Shown here piece after piece: positions 49,869-59,400 of a stretch of 64,000 bases of DNA; the stretch's first letter is position 1; every line of letters starts with the position of its first letter. Below the pieces are notes generated by a model. That model did not search any database. It saw nothing but the letters and a program-made list of their open reading frames with translations, and was not told the DNA's origin. The translations under genes were made by a program, and so were the position numbers. The DNA is from Xanthomonas sp. (GTDB lineage Bacteria > Pseudomonadota > Gammaproteobacteria > Xanthomonadales > Xanthomonadaceae). The DNA is taken from positions 62,001-126,000 of the forward strand of contig NZ_JAFIWC010000007.1 in assembly GCF_017163755.1 (NCBI RefSeq), given 5' to 3'.

Positions 49869-50660
49869 ATGTGTCTGGTCGCCCTCGCTTTGCAGATCCA
49901 CCCGCGCTGGCGCCTGCTGCTGGCCGGCAACCGCGACGAATTCCACGCCCGCCCGACCGCGCCGCTGCAGCGCTGGCCGGCCCCGCAGGCGCAGGTGCTG
50001 GCCGGGCGCGACCTGCGCTCCGGCGGTACCTGGGTGGGGCTGAGCGACGCCGGCCGCTGCGCGGTGGTCACCAACGTGCGCGATCCGCTGGCGACCATGT
50101 CCGGCGCCTCGCGCGGCGCCCTGGTCGCCGACTACCTAGGCGGCCACGACGCCGGCGCGGACGCCTTCGCCGCGGCGCTGGCCGCGCGCGCCGACGACTA
50201 CCCGCCGTTCAACCTGCTGCTGGCCGACGCGTACGGCGCCACCTACCTGGGCAACCACCCGCTGGCGCGGCAACGCCTGTCCCCGGGCCTGCATGGCATG
50301 TCCAACGGCGCGCTCGACGCGCCTTGGCCCAAGACCCTGCGCCTGCGCGAGGCGCTGGCGCGCTGGCTGGACAGCGGCGAACAGACCCTGCAGCCGCTGT
50401 GGCAGGCGCTGGCCGACGAGACCGTGGCCGCCGACGCCGAGCTGCCCGACACCGGCGTGGACCTGGAGCTGGAACGCCGCCTGTCGCCGGCCTTCATCCG
50501 CGGCCGCGACTACGGCACCCGCGCCAGCACCATCGTGGCGGTGGACCACGCCGGCCGCGGCTGGATCCACGAGCGCCGCTTCGGCGCGGACGGGGTGTTT
50601 CTGGGGGAGACGAGGCTGGAGGGGCTCGGGACCGGGGACCAGGGACTCGGGACCCGGTAA
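49869..50660 (+). CDS. NRDE (TANGO2) family protein
   Basis: 263 residues. It begins MCLVALAL and has the family-naming AGNRDEFHARPT at residues 19-30, SGGTWVGLSDAGRCAVVTN and a C-terminal STIVAVDHAGRGWIHERRF. The conserved Cys2 after the start Met suggests an N-terminal nucleophile-type fold. Human TANGO2 and bacterial members are connected with heme or lipid handling, but the function of this one is not established. The last residues (EGLGTGDQGLGTR) are read from a heptamer element, which also provides the TAA stop. Confidence 0.87.
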   Translation: MCLVALALQIHPRWRLLLAGNRDEFHARPTAPLQRWPAPQAQVLAGRDLRSGGTWVGLSDAGRCAVVTNVRDPLATMSGASRGALVADYLGGHDAGADAFAAALAARADDYPPFNLLLADAYGATYLGNHPLARQRLSPGLHGMSNGALDAPWPKTLRLREALARWLDSGEQTLQPLWQALADETVAADAELPDTGVDLELERRLSPAFIRGRDYGTRASTIVAVDHAGRGWIHERRFGADGVFLGETRLEGLGTGDQGLGTR

Positions 50661-50819
50661 GAGCAAAGCAACAGCGACGCGCGGCATTCCGGCTTTTCCG
50701 AGTCCCGAGTCCCGAGTCCCCGGTCCCGAGTCTTGAGGTCGGAACCGGTGACCGGGGACCAGGGACCCGGTAAGAGCAAAAGCAAGCGGCATTCCCGGCG
50801 CTTCCGGTCCCGGTCCCGC
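50625..50819. repeat. Tandem heptamer elements at the 3' end of the NRDE gene (mixed type)
   Basis: First element: forward array 50625-50657, reverse array 50699-50732. Second: forward array 50742-50770, reverse array 50804-50819. Both forward arrays end in ACCCGGTAAGAGCAAA and both spacers contain GCGGCATTCC, so one is a duplicate of the other. GGGACCG and GGGACTC units are mixed here, unlike in the dcw cluster. The stop of the NRDE gene lies at the end of the first array. Confidence 0.9.
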
Positions 50820-50832
50820 ATCTGGAGCAAAG

Positions 50833-50921
50833 CCCCCTTTGTAAAGGGGGCGCGGCGAAGCCGCGGGGATTTGGCAGGCCAAGGGCCTGGGGCCCAAACT
50901 TTTGCTGCGCAAAAGTTTGGG
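50833..50921. repeat. Composite hairpin element related to the one after secA
   Basis: Hairpin CCCCCTTTGTAAAGGGGG (50833-50850), hairpin CGCGGC-GAA-GCCGCG (50851-50865), GGGGATTTG, then GGGGCCCAAACTTTTGC and its inverted partner. The order of stems is the same as at 26951-27135. Confidence 0.75.
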
Positions 50922-50930
50922 GCTTTTTTT
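50893..50930 (+). terminator. Rho-independent terminator downstream of the NRDE gene
   Basis: A perfect 12-bp stem CCCAAACTTTTG / CAAAAGTTTGGG with a 5-base loop is followed by GGCTTTTTTT. It faces rnpB, which is transcribed from the other side. A second inverted repeat (GCTTTTTTT ... AAAAAAAGC, 50922-50951) gives rnpB its own T tract on the minus strand. Confidence 0.8.
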
Positions 50931-50953
50931 AGCGCGACGCGCGAAAAAAAGCG

Positions 50954-51320
50954 GCGGAGCCGGCCGATAAGCCGGGTTCTGTCGTGGACAGTCATTCTTC
51001 TAGGCGCACCATCACCGGTACGCTCGAGCAACCTACCCGGACCCGACGCGGGCAGCGCCATGAGGTCCCTATTTGGTCTTGCTCCAGGTGGGGTTTGCCG
51101 TGCCGGTCCGTTACCGGACTCGCGGTGCGCTCTTACCGCACCATTTCACCCTTACCGGCCTGCTTGCGCAGACGTAGGCGGTATCTTTCTGTTGCACTAG
51201 TCCGTCGGCTCGCGCCGCCCAGGCGTTACCTGGCACCTTGCCCTGTGGAGCCCGGACTTTCCTCGGCACCCCGACGCACCTAAATGCACCGGGATGACGC
51301 GACTGTCTGGCCGACTCCGC
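50954..51320 (-). ncRNA. rnpB: RNase P RNA (type A)
   Basis: The catalytic RNA of RNase P, which cuts tRNA 5' leaders. On the minus strand the conserved blocks appear in order: GCCAGACAGTCGC near the 5' end, GAGGAAAGTCCGGGCTCCAC, CAGGGCAAGGTGCCAGGTAA, CAGAAAGATACCGCC, AAGGGTGAAATGGTGCGGTA, GAGCAAGACCAAATAGG and the 3' AGAACCCGGCTTATCGGCC. P1 pairs GCGGAGTCGGCC with GGCCGGCTCCGC, which fixes both ends to within a few bases. It lies between the NRDE gene and rsmI, with a T tract directly after the 3' end. Confidence 0.97.
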
Positions 51321-51386
51321 CGCGCGCATTGTCGCACGTGCGGCGGGCCGCATGTTCCCGGCGCGGCGCCGGGGAGTCCATGCGGC

Positions 51387-52211
51387 TCAGCCGCCGTACA
51401 AGGCCTTGCGCGGCGCGCCGGTGATCTCCGCGGCGAGCTTGGCGGCGGTGGACGGCGGCAGGTGCTCGCTGAGCTTGGCGTAGACGCGGCGGCCTTCGGC
51501 CAGCTGCGCGTCGGCGTCGTCGCCGGCGCCCTGCACCACCAGCACGAACTCGCCCTTGCGCTGGTTGTCGTCGGCCTCCACCCGCGCCTGCAGCTCGGCC
51601 AGGGTGCCGCCGAGCACGGTCTCGAACAGCTTGGTCAGCTCGCGCGCCAGCACCGCCGCACGCGCGTCGCCGAACGCGGCGCGGCAGTCGCCCAGCGACT
51701 CGGCGATGCGGTGCGAGGATTCGTAGAACACCAGGGTGCGGGTTTCGCCGGCCAGCCGTGCCAGGCGCTCGCGCCGCGCCGCGGCCTTGGCCGGCAGGAA
51801 GCCTTCGAAGCTGAAACGGTCGCTGGGCAGGCCGGCCACGCTGAGCGCGGCGATCGCCGCGCACGCGCCCGGCACCGGGCTGACCCGGACGCCGGCCTCG
51901 CGCGCCGCGCGCACCAGCCGGTAGCCCGGGTCGCTGACCAGCGGGGTGCCGGCGTCGCTGACCAGCGCCAGCGAATCCCCGCCGAGCAGCCGCGCCACCA
52001 GGCGCTGCGCCAGCGCGTCCTCGTTGTGTTCGTGCAGCGCCAGCAACGGCTTGTCGATGCCGAAATGGCTCAGCAGCTGGCCGCTGCGGCGGGTGTCCTC
52101 GGCGCAGATCGCGGCCACGCCGCGCAGCGTCTCCTGCGCGCGCGGCGTCAGGTCGGCGAGGTTGCCGATCGGCGTGGCGACGACGTGCAGGGTTCCGGGG
52201 CTGGCGCTCAT
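51387..52211 (-). CDS. rsmI: 16S rRNA 2'-O-ribose C1402 methyltransferase
   Basis: 274 residues. RsmI methylates the ribose of C1402 in 16S rRNA, the same nucleotide whose base is methylated by RsmH encoded 3 kb away. Seen are the N-terminal LHVVATPIGNLADLTPRA, CAEDTRRSGQLLSHFGI, LVSDAGTPLVSDPG, VSPVPGACAAIAAL and FEGFLPAK, all typical of this tetrapyrrole-methylase-like fold. The start was set at MSASPGT, with GGAAAG upstream; an ATG 15 bases earlier (MESTQ) is in frame too. Divergent from lpoA, with about 80 bases for both promoters. Confidence 0.96.
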   Translation of the reverse strand: MSASPGTLHVVATPIGNLADLTPRAQETLRGVAAICAEDTRRSGQLLSHFGIDKPLLALHEHNEDALAQRLVARLLGGDSLALVSDAGTPLVSDPGYRLVRAAREAGVRVSPVPGACAAIAALSVAGLPSDRFSFEGFLPAKAAARRERLARLAGETRTLVFYESSHRIAESLGDCRAAFGDARAAVLARELTKLFETVLGGTLAELQARVEADDNQRKGEFVLVVQGAGDDADAQLAEGRRVYAKLSEHLPPSTAAKLAAEITGAPRKALYGG

Positions 52212-52293
52212 CTGCGTGCTTTCCATGGTCAAGGGTAGAATCGTAGCGGTTTTCCCCGGCGCGCCTTGGCGCGTCCCGTCGAATGGACCAGAA

Positions 52294-54018
52294 ATGAACA
52301 AGCGATTCGCAAGGATTTCCGCCCTGTCGCTGCTGGCGCTGCTGTTCGCCGGCTGCGCCACCACCCGCGTGACGCCGAGCGCGTCGCCGGCGCGGTCGGC
52401 GGCCAACGCGCTGCTGGAGCAGGGCAAGCCGCGCGAGGCGGCGCAGCAGCTCGAGGCGCAGGCCGCCACCGCCAGCGGCAGCGAGCGCAACTACCTGCTG
52501 GCCGACGCGGCGTTCGCCTGGTACGAGGCCGGCGACAAGGCGCGCGCGCGCAGCCTGGCGGCGCAGGTGCAGCCGCGCCAGCTCTCCGGGCTGAGCAAGG
52601 CGCGGCTGGGCCTGCTCGGCGCCGAACTGGCGCTGGCCGACCGCCAGCCGGCGCAGGCGCTGCAGGCGCTGGGTAACGATCCGCAGGCGCTGCCGCAGGA
52701 CCTGCGCGCGCGCTGGCACCTGGCGCGCGCGCAGGCGCTGGAGGGCAGCGGCGACGCCAACGCGGCGCTGGACGAGCGCGCCCGCGCCGACGCCGGCCTG
52801 ACCGGGCAGGCGCGCACCGACAACCAGCGCGCGATCGTGCGCCAGCTGGCCGCGTTGAACGACGCCACGCTGCAGGCGCGCGCCGCCGCGCTGCCGGCCG
52901 GCGACCCGCTGTACAACTTCGCCGGCCGCGCGCTGATCAGCCGCGGCCTGCCGCTGCCGCGCCCGTTCGACCGGGGCGAGCAGTGGGGCTTCGACACCAG
53001 CAAGCGGCCGCCGGCCGAGCGCGACGGCTACCGCCCGCCGGCCAGGTTGGCGGTGCTGCTGCCGCTGACCGGCACGCTGGCCACCGCCGCCGCGCCGGTG
53101 CGCGACGGGCTGCTCGCCGGCTACTACGGCGAGACCCGGCGCCGGCCGGACATCAGCTTCATCGACACCACCGGCACCCCGGCCGGCGCGCTGGCCGCCT
53201 ACCAGAAGGCGATCAATGCCGGCGCCGACTTCGTGGTCGGCCCGCTGGGCCGCGACGAGGTCAGCGCGCTGTTCGCGCGCGATGCGCTGCCGGTGCCGCT
53301 GCTGGCGCTCAACCGCGGCACCAGCGCCCCGCCCGGCGGCAACGCCGGCTTCTCGCTGGCGCCGGAAGACGACGGCATCGCCGCCGCCGAATACCTGCTG
53401 GCGCGCGAACGCCGCAACGTGCTGGTGATCGGCAGCAACGACGACACCGGCCGCCGCGCGGTGGCCGCGTTCCGCGAACGTTTCAGCGAGCGCGGCGGCC
53501 AGGTCGCCGCCAGCGTCAACGTCGCCGACGCGCCGGGCGACATCGGCGCGCAGCTGCGCAACGCCGGCGCCGCCGATGCGGTGTTCCTGGCGGTGAAGGG
53601 CGCGACCGCGCGCGCGCTGGCGCCGCAGCTGGCGCTGGCCGGCTTCGCCGGCAAGAGCCGGGTCGGCACCTCGCAGCTGGTGCTCGGCACCGGCAAGCCG
53701 GAAGACGACCTGGCGCTCGACGGCATCGTCTACCCGAGCGAGCTGTGGAACACGCGCGGCGTCAACGGCCTGCCGGCGGCCGGCACCGTGGCCGAGATGC
53801 TGCCGACCGCGCGCGGCCCGGCCGCACGGCTGTTCGCGTTCGGCTACGACGCCTGGCAGATCACCGCCTACCTGGAAAAGCTCGCCACCGGCGCCGACAG
53901 CAGCCTGCGCGGCGCCACCGGCGTGCTGCACCTGGACGGCTTCGGCAACATCCTGCGTACCCCGGCGTGGTCCACCTTCAACGGCGGGCGGGCGACGCCG
54001 ATCGCCGATGGGCGTTGA
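52294..54018 (+). CDS. lpoA: LpoA-like penicillin-binding protein activator lipoprotein
   Basis: 574 residues. A lipoprotein signal peptide with lipobox LFAGC (Cys21) targets it to the outer membrane. A TPR-like helical N-terminal domain ([40 protein letters not shown]) is followed from about residue 250 by a periplasmic-binding-protein-like domain ([45 protein letters not shown]). This is the architecture of LpoA, which activates PBP1a from the outer membrane. Its place between rsmI and yraN is the conserved order in gamma-proteobacteria. The start is the ATG at 52294 with GGA upstream. yraN overlaps its end. Confidence 0.92.
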   Translation: MNKRFARISALSLLALLFAGCATTRVTPSASPARSAANALLEQGKPREAAQQLEAQAATASGSERNYLLADAAFAWYEAGDKARARSLAAQVQPRQLSGLSKARLGLLGAELALADRQPAQALQALGNDPQALPQDLRARWHLARAQALEGSGDANAALDERARADAGLTGQARTDNQRAIVRQLAALNDATLQARAAALPAGDPLYNFAGRALISRGLPLPRPFDRGEQWGFDTSKRPPAERDGYRPPARLAVLLPLTGTLATAAAPVRDGLLAGYYGETRRRPDISFIDTTGTPAGALAAYQKAINAGADFVVGPLGRDEVSALFARDALPVPLLALNRGTSAPPGGNAGFSLAPEDDGIAAAEYLLARERRNVLVIGSNDDTGRRAVAAFRERFSERGGQVAASVNVADAPGDIGAQLRNAGAADAVFLAVKGATARALAPQLALAGFAGKSRVGTSQLVLGTGKPEDDLALDGIVYPSELWNTRGVNGLPAAGTVAEMLPTARGPAARLFAFGYDAWQITAYLEKLATGADSSLRGATGVLHLDGFGNILRTPAWSTFNGGRATPIADGR

Positions 54019-54376
54019 CCGCCGGCAGCGCGGCAACGACGTGGAAGCGGCGGCGCGCGCCGAACTGGAGCGCGCCGGGCTGCGGCTGATCGCGGCCAAC
54101 GTGAACTACCGCGGCGGCGAACTGGACCTGGTGATGGAGCATGCGCAGTGCCTGGTGTTCGTCGAGGTGCGCTACCGGCGCAGCGCCGCGTTCGGCGGCG
54201 GCGCCGCTTCGGTGGACCTGCGCAAGCGCCGCCGCCTGCTGCTCGCCGCGCAGCTGTTCCTGGCCGGCCACCCGCGCTACGCGCAGTGGCCGTGCCGCTT
54301 CGACGTGGTCGCGGCCGAGGGCGAGCCGCCGCGGCTGACCTGGCTGCGCGACGCGTTCCGCGCCGACGACTGCTGA
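54008..54376 (+). CDS. yraN: YraN (UPF0102) family protein
   Basis: 122 residues with the nuclease-like UPF0102 pattern: [44 protein letters not shown]. The Glu-Asp and Glu-Val-Arg residues match a Holliday-junction-resolvase-like fold, but no activity is established. It overlaps lpoA by 11 bases, as in E. coli where yraN follows lpoA, so both are probably one transcript. Confidence 0.9.
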   Translation: MGVDRRQRGNDVEAAARAELERAGLRLIAANVNYRGGELDLVMEHAQCLVFVEVRYRRSAAFGGGAASVDLRKRRRLLLAAQLFLAGHPRYAQWPCRFDVVAAEGEPPRLTWLRDAFRADDC

Positions 54377-54377
54377 C

Positions 54378-54920
54378 ATGCCCAGCATCTTCACCCACGC
54401 CGCGGTGCCGCTGGCGTTGTGGGCCGCCGCCGACCGCGGGCGCATCTCCGCGCGCCTGCTAGGCGCCGGCATCGCCGCGGCGATCGCGCCGGACCTGGAC
54501 GTGCTCGCCTTCGCGCTGCGCATTCCCTACGCCGACGCGTTCGGCCATCGCGGCGCCAGCCATTCGCTGCTGTTCGCCGCGCTGCTGGCGCTGCTCGGCG
54601 CGGCGCTGCACCGGCCGTTGCGCGCCGGCGCGGCGCAGGCCGGCGCGTGGATCTTCGTCTGCGCCGCGTCGCATCCGCTGCTCGACGCGCTGACCTCCGG
54701 CGGGCTCGGCGTCGCGCTGGGCTGGCCCTGGAGCGAGCGGCGCTGGTTCGCGCCGTGGCGGCCGATCCGGGTCTCGCCGTTCGCCAACGGTTTCTTCAGC
54801 GCGCGCGGCGTGGCCACGCTGGCGTCGGAGCTGCGCTGGGTCTGGCTGCCGCTGGCGCTGGCGGTGCTGGGCTGGAAGCTGATCCAACCGCCGGTTTCCC
54901 CTGCCCGGTCCGCGCCATGA
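54378..54920 (+). CDS. YdjM/YbcI-type membrane-bound metal-dependent hydrolase
   Basis: 180 residues with several membrane segments. The start MPSIFTHAAVPLALWAA, the metal-binding IAPDLDVLAFAL, HRGASHSLLFAALLALL and CAASHPLLDALTSGG with its repeated His/Asp are characteristic of the YdjM/YbcI family (DUF457). These are inner-membrane proteins; the substrate is unknown. It begins 1 base after the yraN stop and its own stop overlaps the start of the FAD oxidase, so it belongs to a run lpoA-yraN-ydjM-like-glcD-like. Confidence 0.85.
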   Translation: MPSIFTHAAVPLALWAAADRGRISARLLGAGIAAAIAPDLDVLAFALRIPYADAFGHRGASHSLLFAALLALLGAALHRPLRAGAAQAGAWIFVCAASHPLLDALTSGGLGVALGWPWSERRWFAPWRPIRVSPFANGFFSARGVATLASELRWVWLPLALAVLGWKLIQPPVSPARSAP

Positions 54921-56302
54921 ACACACCCTTGCCCGCTGCCCTCGTCCACACCCTGTCCCGCCTGCTCGGCGCCGATGGCTGGCGCAGCGACGCCGCCGCG
55001 CGCCGCGCCTACGGCGAGGACGATTCGCGGCGCTGGGCGCTGGCCGACGCGGTGGCGCTGCCGAGCACGCGCGAGCAGGTGCAGGCGATCGTGCGCGCCT
55101 GCCGCGCGCATGGCGTGCCGATCGTGGCGCGTGGCGCCGGCACCGGCACCACCGGCGCGGCGGTGCCGCTGCACGGCGGCGTGGTGCTGTCGTTCGCGCG
55201 CATGAACCGGATACTGGACATCCGCGCGCAGGACCGCTGCGCGGTGGTCGAACCGGGCGTGCTCAACGGCGAGCTGCAGCAGGCGCTGGCGCCGCACAAG
55301 CTGTTCTGGCCGCCGGATCCGTCCAGCGCGGAGATCTGCAGCGTCGGCGGCAACCTGTCGACCAACGCCGGCGGCCCGCGCGCGGTGAAGTACGGCGCCA
55401 CCCGCGACAACGTGCTCGGCCTGGTCGCGGTGACCGGCGCCGGCGAGCTGATCCGCTGCGGCGGCGCCTACACCAAGAACGCCACCGGTTACGACCTGAC
55501 CCATCTGCTGGTCGGCAGCGAAGGCACGCTGGCGCTGATCGTGGAGGCCACGCTGAAGCTGTCGCCGCGGCCGCATGCGCAGGCCGGGCTGCGCGCGTTC
55601 TATCGCGACGCCGGCGCCGCCGCCGCGGCGGTGTCGCGGCTGATGGCGCAGCCGACCACGCCGGCGATGCTCGAGTTCATCGACCGGCGCAGCCTGCAGC
55701 TGCTTCGCGCCCACGGCAGCGACCTGCCCGAGGCCGGCGCGATGCTGCTGATCGAGGCCGACGGCGACGACGACACCTTGCCGTTGGCGCTGCAGGCGCT
55801 GGGCACGGCCGCCGACGGCGACGGCCTGCTGGCGCTGGATGTGGCCACCGACGGCGCCGCGCGCGATCGGCTGTGGGCGGCGCGGCGCGCGCTGTCGCCG
55901 GCGCTGCGCACGATCGCGCCGGGCAAGATCAACGAGGACGTGGTGGTGCCGGTGTCGCGCATCCCCGAACTGGTCGCCGGGGTGGAAGCGCTGGCCGCCG
56001 AGTTCGACCTGGTGATCGTCGCCTTCGGCCATGCCGGCAACGGCAACCTGCACGTCAACATCATGTACCACCCGGACGATGCGTCCGAGAGCGCACGCGC
56101 GCAGGCCGCGCTGCCGCGGCTGTTCGCGCTGGCCCTGGCGCTGGGCGGCACGCTGTCGGGCGAGCACGGCATCGGCGTGGCCAAGCGCGACTACATGGCG
56201 CAGGCGTTCGACGCGGCCACGCTGGCGGCGATGCGCGCGGTCAAGCGCGCGCTGGACCCGGACGGCATCCTCAATCCCGGCAAGGTGCTGCCGGACGCCT
56301 GA
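54917..56302 (+). CDS. FAD-linked oxidase, GlcD/D-lactate dehydrogenase type
   Basis: 461 residues. The PCMH-type FAD domain shows VPIVARGAGTGTTGAAVP, VVEPGVLNGELQQAL, FWPPDPSSAEICSVGGNLST and GYDLTHLLVGSEGTLALI. The C-terminal substrate domain has the His-rich GHAGNGNLHVNIM, SGEHGIGVAKRDYM and NPGKVLPD. The family oxidises D-2-hydroxy acids such as glycolate or D-lactate and passes electrons on; which acid is used here cannot be read off. The ATG overlaps the upstream stop. No glcE/glcF genes follow, so a one-subunit D-lactate dehydrogenase is a good guess. Confidence 0.93.
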   Translation: MNTPLPAALVHTLSRLLGADGWRSDAAARRAYGEDDSRRWALADAVALPSTREQVQAIVRACRAHGVPIVARGAGTGTTGAAVPLHGGVVLSFARMNRILDIRAQDRCAVVEPGVLNGELQQALAPHKLFWPPDPSSAEICSVGGNLSTNAGGPRAVKYGATRDNVLGLVAVTGAGELIRCGGAYTKNATGYDLTHLLVGSEGTLALIVEATLKLSPRPHAQAGLRAFYRDAGAAAAAVSRLMAQPTTPAMLEFIDRRSLQLLRAHGSDLPEAGAMLLIEADGDDDTLPLALQALGTAADGDGLLALDVATDGAARDRLWAARRALSPALRTIAPGKINEDVVVPVSRIPELVAGVEALAAEFDLVIVAFGHAGNGNLHVNIMYHPDDASESARAQAALPRLFALALALGGTLSGEHGIGVAKRDYMAQAFDAATLAAMRAVKRALDPDGILNPGKVLPDA

Positions 56303-56418
56303 ACCACGATGGCCGACGCTGCGGCGCGGATCCTCCACGCGCCGAAGGCGGCGACGGCCCCGCATGGCGCGCGGCATGCACCACGCGATGCGCGGCGATC
56401 CTTGCCACGCCGCGCGCC

Positions 56419-59400
56419 CTACTCGGCCGGACGCTGCGCCCACGCGGCGACACCGCCGCGCCGGCGCGCGATGCGCCGCGTCCACGCCCAGCCGTCCTCC
56501 ACGCAGGTGAACACGACCGGCACCACCAGCAGGCTGAGCAGCGTGGAGGTCGCCAGCCCACCGATCACCGCGATGGCCATCGGCTGGCGGAAGCTGGCAT
56601 CGGCGCCCAGCCCCAGCGCGATCGGCAGCATGCCGGCGATCATCGCCAGCGAGGTCATGACGATCGGGCGGGCGCGCTGGCTGCAGGCCTCCAGCAGTGC
56701 CGTGGCGCGGTCCAGCCCATGCGCGCGCATCGCCTGCACGGCATGGTCCACCAGCAGGATGGAGTTCTTGGTCACCACGCCCATCAGCATGACCAGGCCG
56801 ATCATCGCCGGCACGTCCAGCGCGCTGCCGCTCGCCAGCAGCGCCAGCAGCGCGCCGCCCAGCGACAGCGGCACCGCCGAGAGGATCGTCAGCGGCTGGA
56901 ACACGTCCTTGAACAGCAGGATCAGCACGCAGAACATGCAGGCCACGCCGGCGCAGATGGCCATCAGGAAGCCGCTCGCCAGTTCCGCGGCAAGCTCCGA
57001 ATCGCCGGCCTCGATCCGGCTCACGCCCTTGGGCATGGCGCGGCTCACCTGCAGCGCGGCCACCGCCGCGTCCGCATCGCCCAGCGGCATGCCGGCCAGG
57101 CCCGCGCTCACGGTCACGTAGCGGCGCCGGTCGTAGCGGTCGATCTGGTGCGGGCCGCTCTCGATCGAGAGGCTGGCGATGCTGTCCAGCGGCACCGAAC
57201 CTGCGCGCGCCGGCACCCGCAGCCGGCCGATGGCCTCCAGGTCGTTGCGCAGCCGCGTCGGCACCTGCACCCGGATCAGGATCTGCCGGTTGTCCAGGTT
57301 CAACCGCGGCAGGTCGGTATCGAAGTCGCCGCCGAACGCGACGCGCACCGTCTCGGCGATGGCGGCGGTGTCCACGCCCAGCTCGGCCGCGCGCACGGTG
57401 TCCGGCCGGATCGTCACCTCGGGCTGCTCCATGCTCGCGGTCGAGGCGACGTTGACCAGGCCCTGGATGCCGCGCATCTGCCGCTCCATCGCCTGCGCGG
57501 TCTCCTTGAGCAGGCGGGCGTCGTCGCTGGCCAGGATCAGCGCCAGATCGCCGCCGAGGTTGTTGCCGCCCACGGTGAAACGCGCCCCCGGGATCGGCTC
57601 CAGCCGCTCGCGGATCGCCCGTTCGATCTGCGGCTGCGACGGGCGCGCGTCGCGCGGCTGCAGCTTCAGCGTCAACCGCGCGCGCCGCGCCTCCGGGCTC
57701 GAATGGCCTTCGTTGTCCTGCGCCTCGCCGACGCTGGTGAACACCGAGGCGACACCCGGCACGCCGTCCAGCGCGTGCCGGACCCGCTCCGCCGCGCGCA
57801 GCGTGTCCTCCAGCGCGCCGCCGGGCGCCAGTTCCAGCCCCACCTCCACGAAGCCCTGTTCGGCCGCCGGAATGAACCCGGTCGGCAGCAGCGGCAGCAG
57901 CGCGAACGAGCCGGCCATGAACGCGCCGGCGGCGGCGAGCGTGGCCTTGCGGTGCGCCAGGCACCAGCTCGCCGCCGCGAGGTAGCGCGCCATCCACGGC
58001 CCGCGGTGCTCGCGCTTGGCCGGCGCGTCCTTCAACCAGTGCACCGCGAGCAGCGGCGTCAGCAGGCGCGCCACCAGCAGCGACGCCAGCACAGCGATGA
58101 CCGCGGTCCAGCCGAACTGCTCGAACAGCATGCCCGGCACGCCCGGCATCACCGCGGTGGGCAGGAACACCGCCACCAGCGTCAGCGTGGTCGCCATCAC
58201 CGCCAGCGCGATCTCGGTCACCGCGTCGCCGGTGGCCTGCCGCAGCGGCTTGCCCTGGCGCCGGTGGCGCTCGATGTTCTCGATCTCCACGATCGCGTCG
58301 TCGACCAGGATGCCGGCCACCACCGCCAGCGCCAGCAGGGTCAGGGTGTTGAGCGAAAATCCCAGCCACGGCATCAGCGCGAAGGTCGGCAGGATGGACA
58401 GCGGCAGCGCCATCGCCGCGACCAGGGTGGCGCGCCAGTCGCGCAGGAACCACCACACCACCAGGATCGCCAGCACCGCCCCTTCCAGCAGCATCTGCAT
58501 CGAGCCGTGGAACTGTTCCAGGGTGTAGTCCACGCTGCCCGCTATCCGGGTCGCCACCAGCTGCGGATGGCTCTCGCGCAACGCCGACAGCGCCCGCGCC
58601 ACCTCCTCGGCGATCACCGTCTCGTCCATGCCCTTGGCCCGGTAGACGTGGAAGCCGACCACCGGCGCGCCGTTGAGCAGCGCGGCCTGGCTGCGGTCGC
58701 GATGGCCATCGACGACGGTCGCCACCTGATGCAGGTGCACCCGGCGGCCGTCGGACAGCGGAATGGCCAGGTTCTGCAGCTCGTCCGCCTGGCGCGCGGT
58801 GGCGATGGTCCGCAACGACTGCTCGCCGCCGCCCACGCGCGCCAGGCCGCCGGAGGCCTCCTGCTGCACGCGGCGCAGTCCGCGCGAGACGTCGGCCGCG
58901 GTCACGCCGAGCGCGGCCAGGCGGATCGGATCGACCTCCACCCGCACTTCGCGCTGCACCCCGCCGATGCGTGCCACCCGGCCCACGCCGGGAATCGCGC
59001 GCAACGCCTTGTCGATCGTATCGTCCACGAACCACGACAGCGCCTGCTCGTCCATCGCCGTGGACGCCACCGCATAGGTGACGATCGGACTGCCGCCGAC
59101 CACTTCGGCGCTGACCGCCGGCTGCAGCACGTCGGCCGGCAGGTCCGAGCGGGTGCGGTCGACGGCCTGCTTGACCTCGTTCAGCGCCTCCTGCAGCGGC
59201 TTGCCGATCTCGAACTCCGCCGAGATCTGCACCGCGCCGTTGCTGACCTGGGTGCGCAGGTGGCGCAGCCCGACCACGCCGGTGATCGCGTCCTCCACCG
59301 GCCGCGCGACCTCGGTCTCCAGCTGCGCCGGCGCCACGCCTGGCTGCGCCAGGGCGACGTTGACGGTGGGAAGCTCGAAGTCGGGCAGGTTCTGGATGGG

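Noticed and set aside
34135-50819. CRISPR-like appearance of the heptamer arrays
   Set aside because: The units are 7 bases and directly tandem, without unique spacers of constant length, and they are paired with inverted arrays. No cas genes are present.
50922-50951. A separate small RNA between the NRDE gene and rnpB
   Set aside because: The inverted A/T tracts are explained as back-to-back termination signals of the NRDE gene and rnpB.
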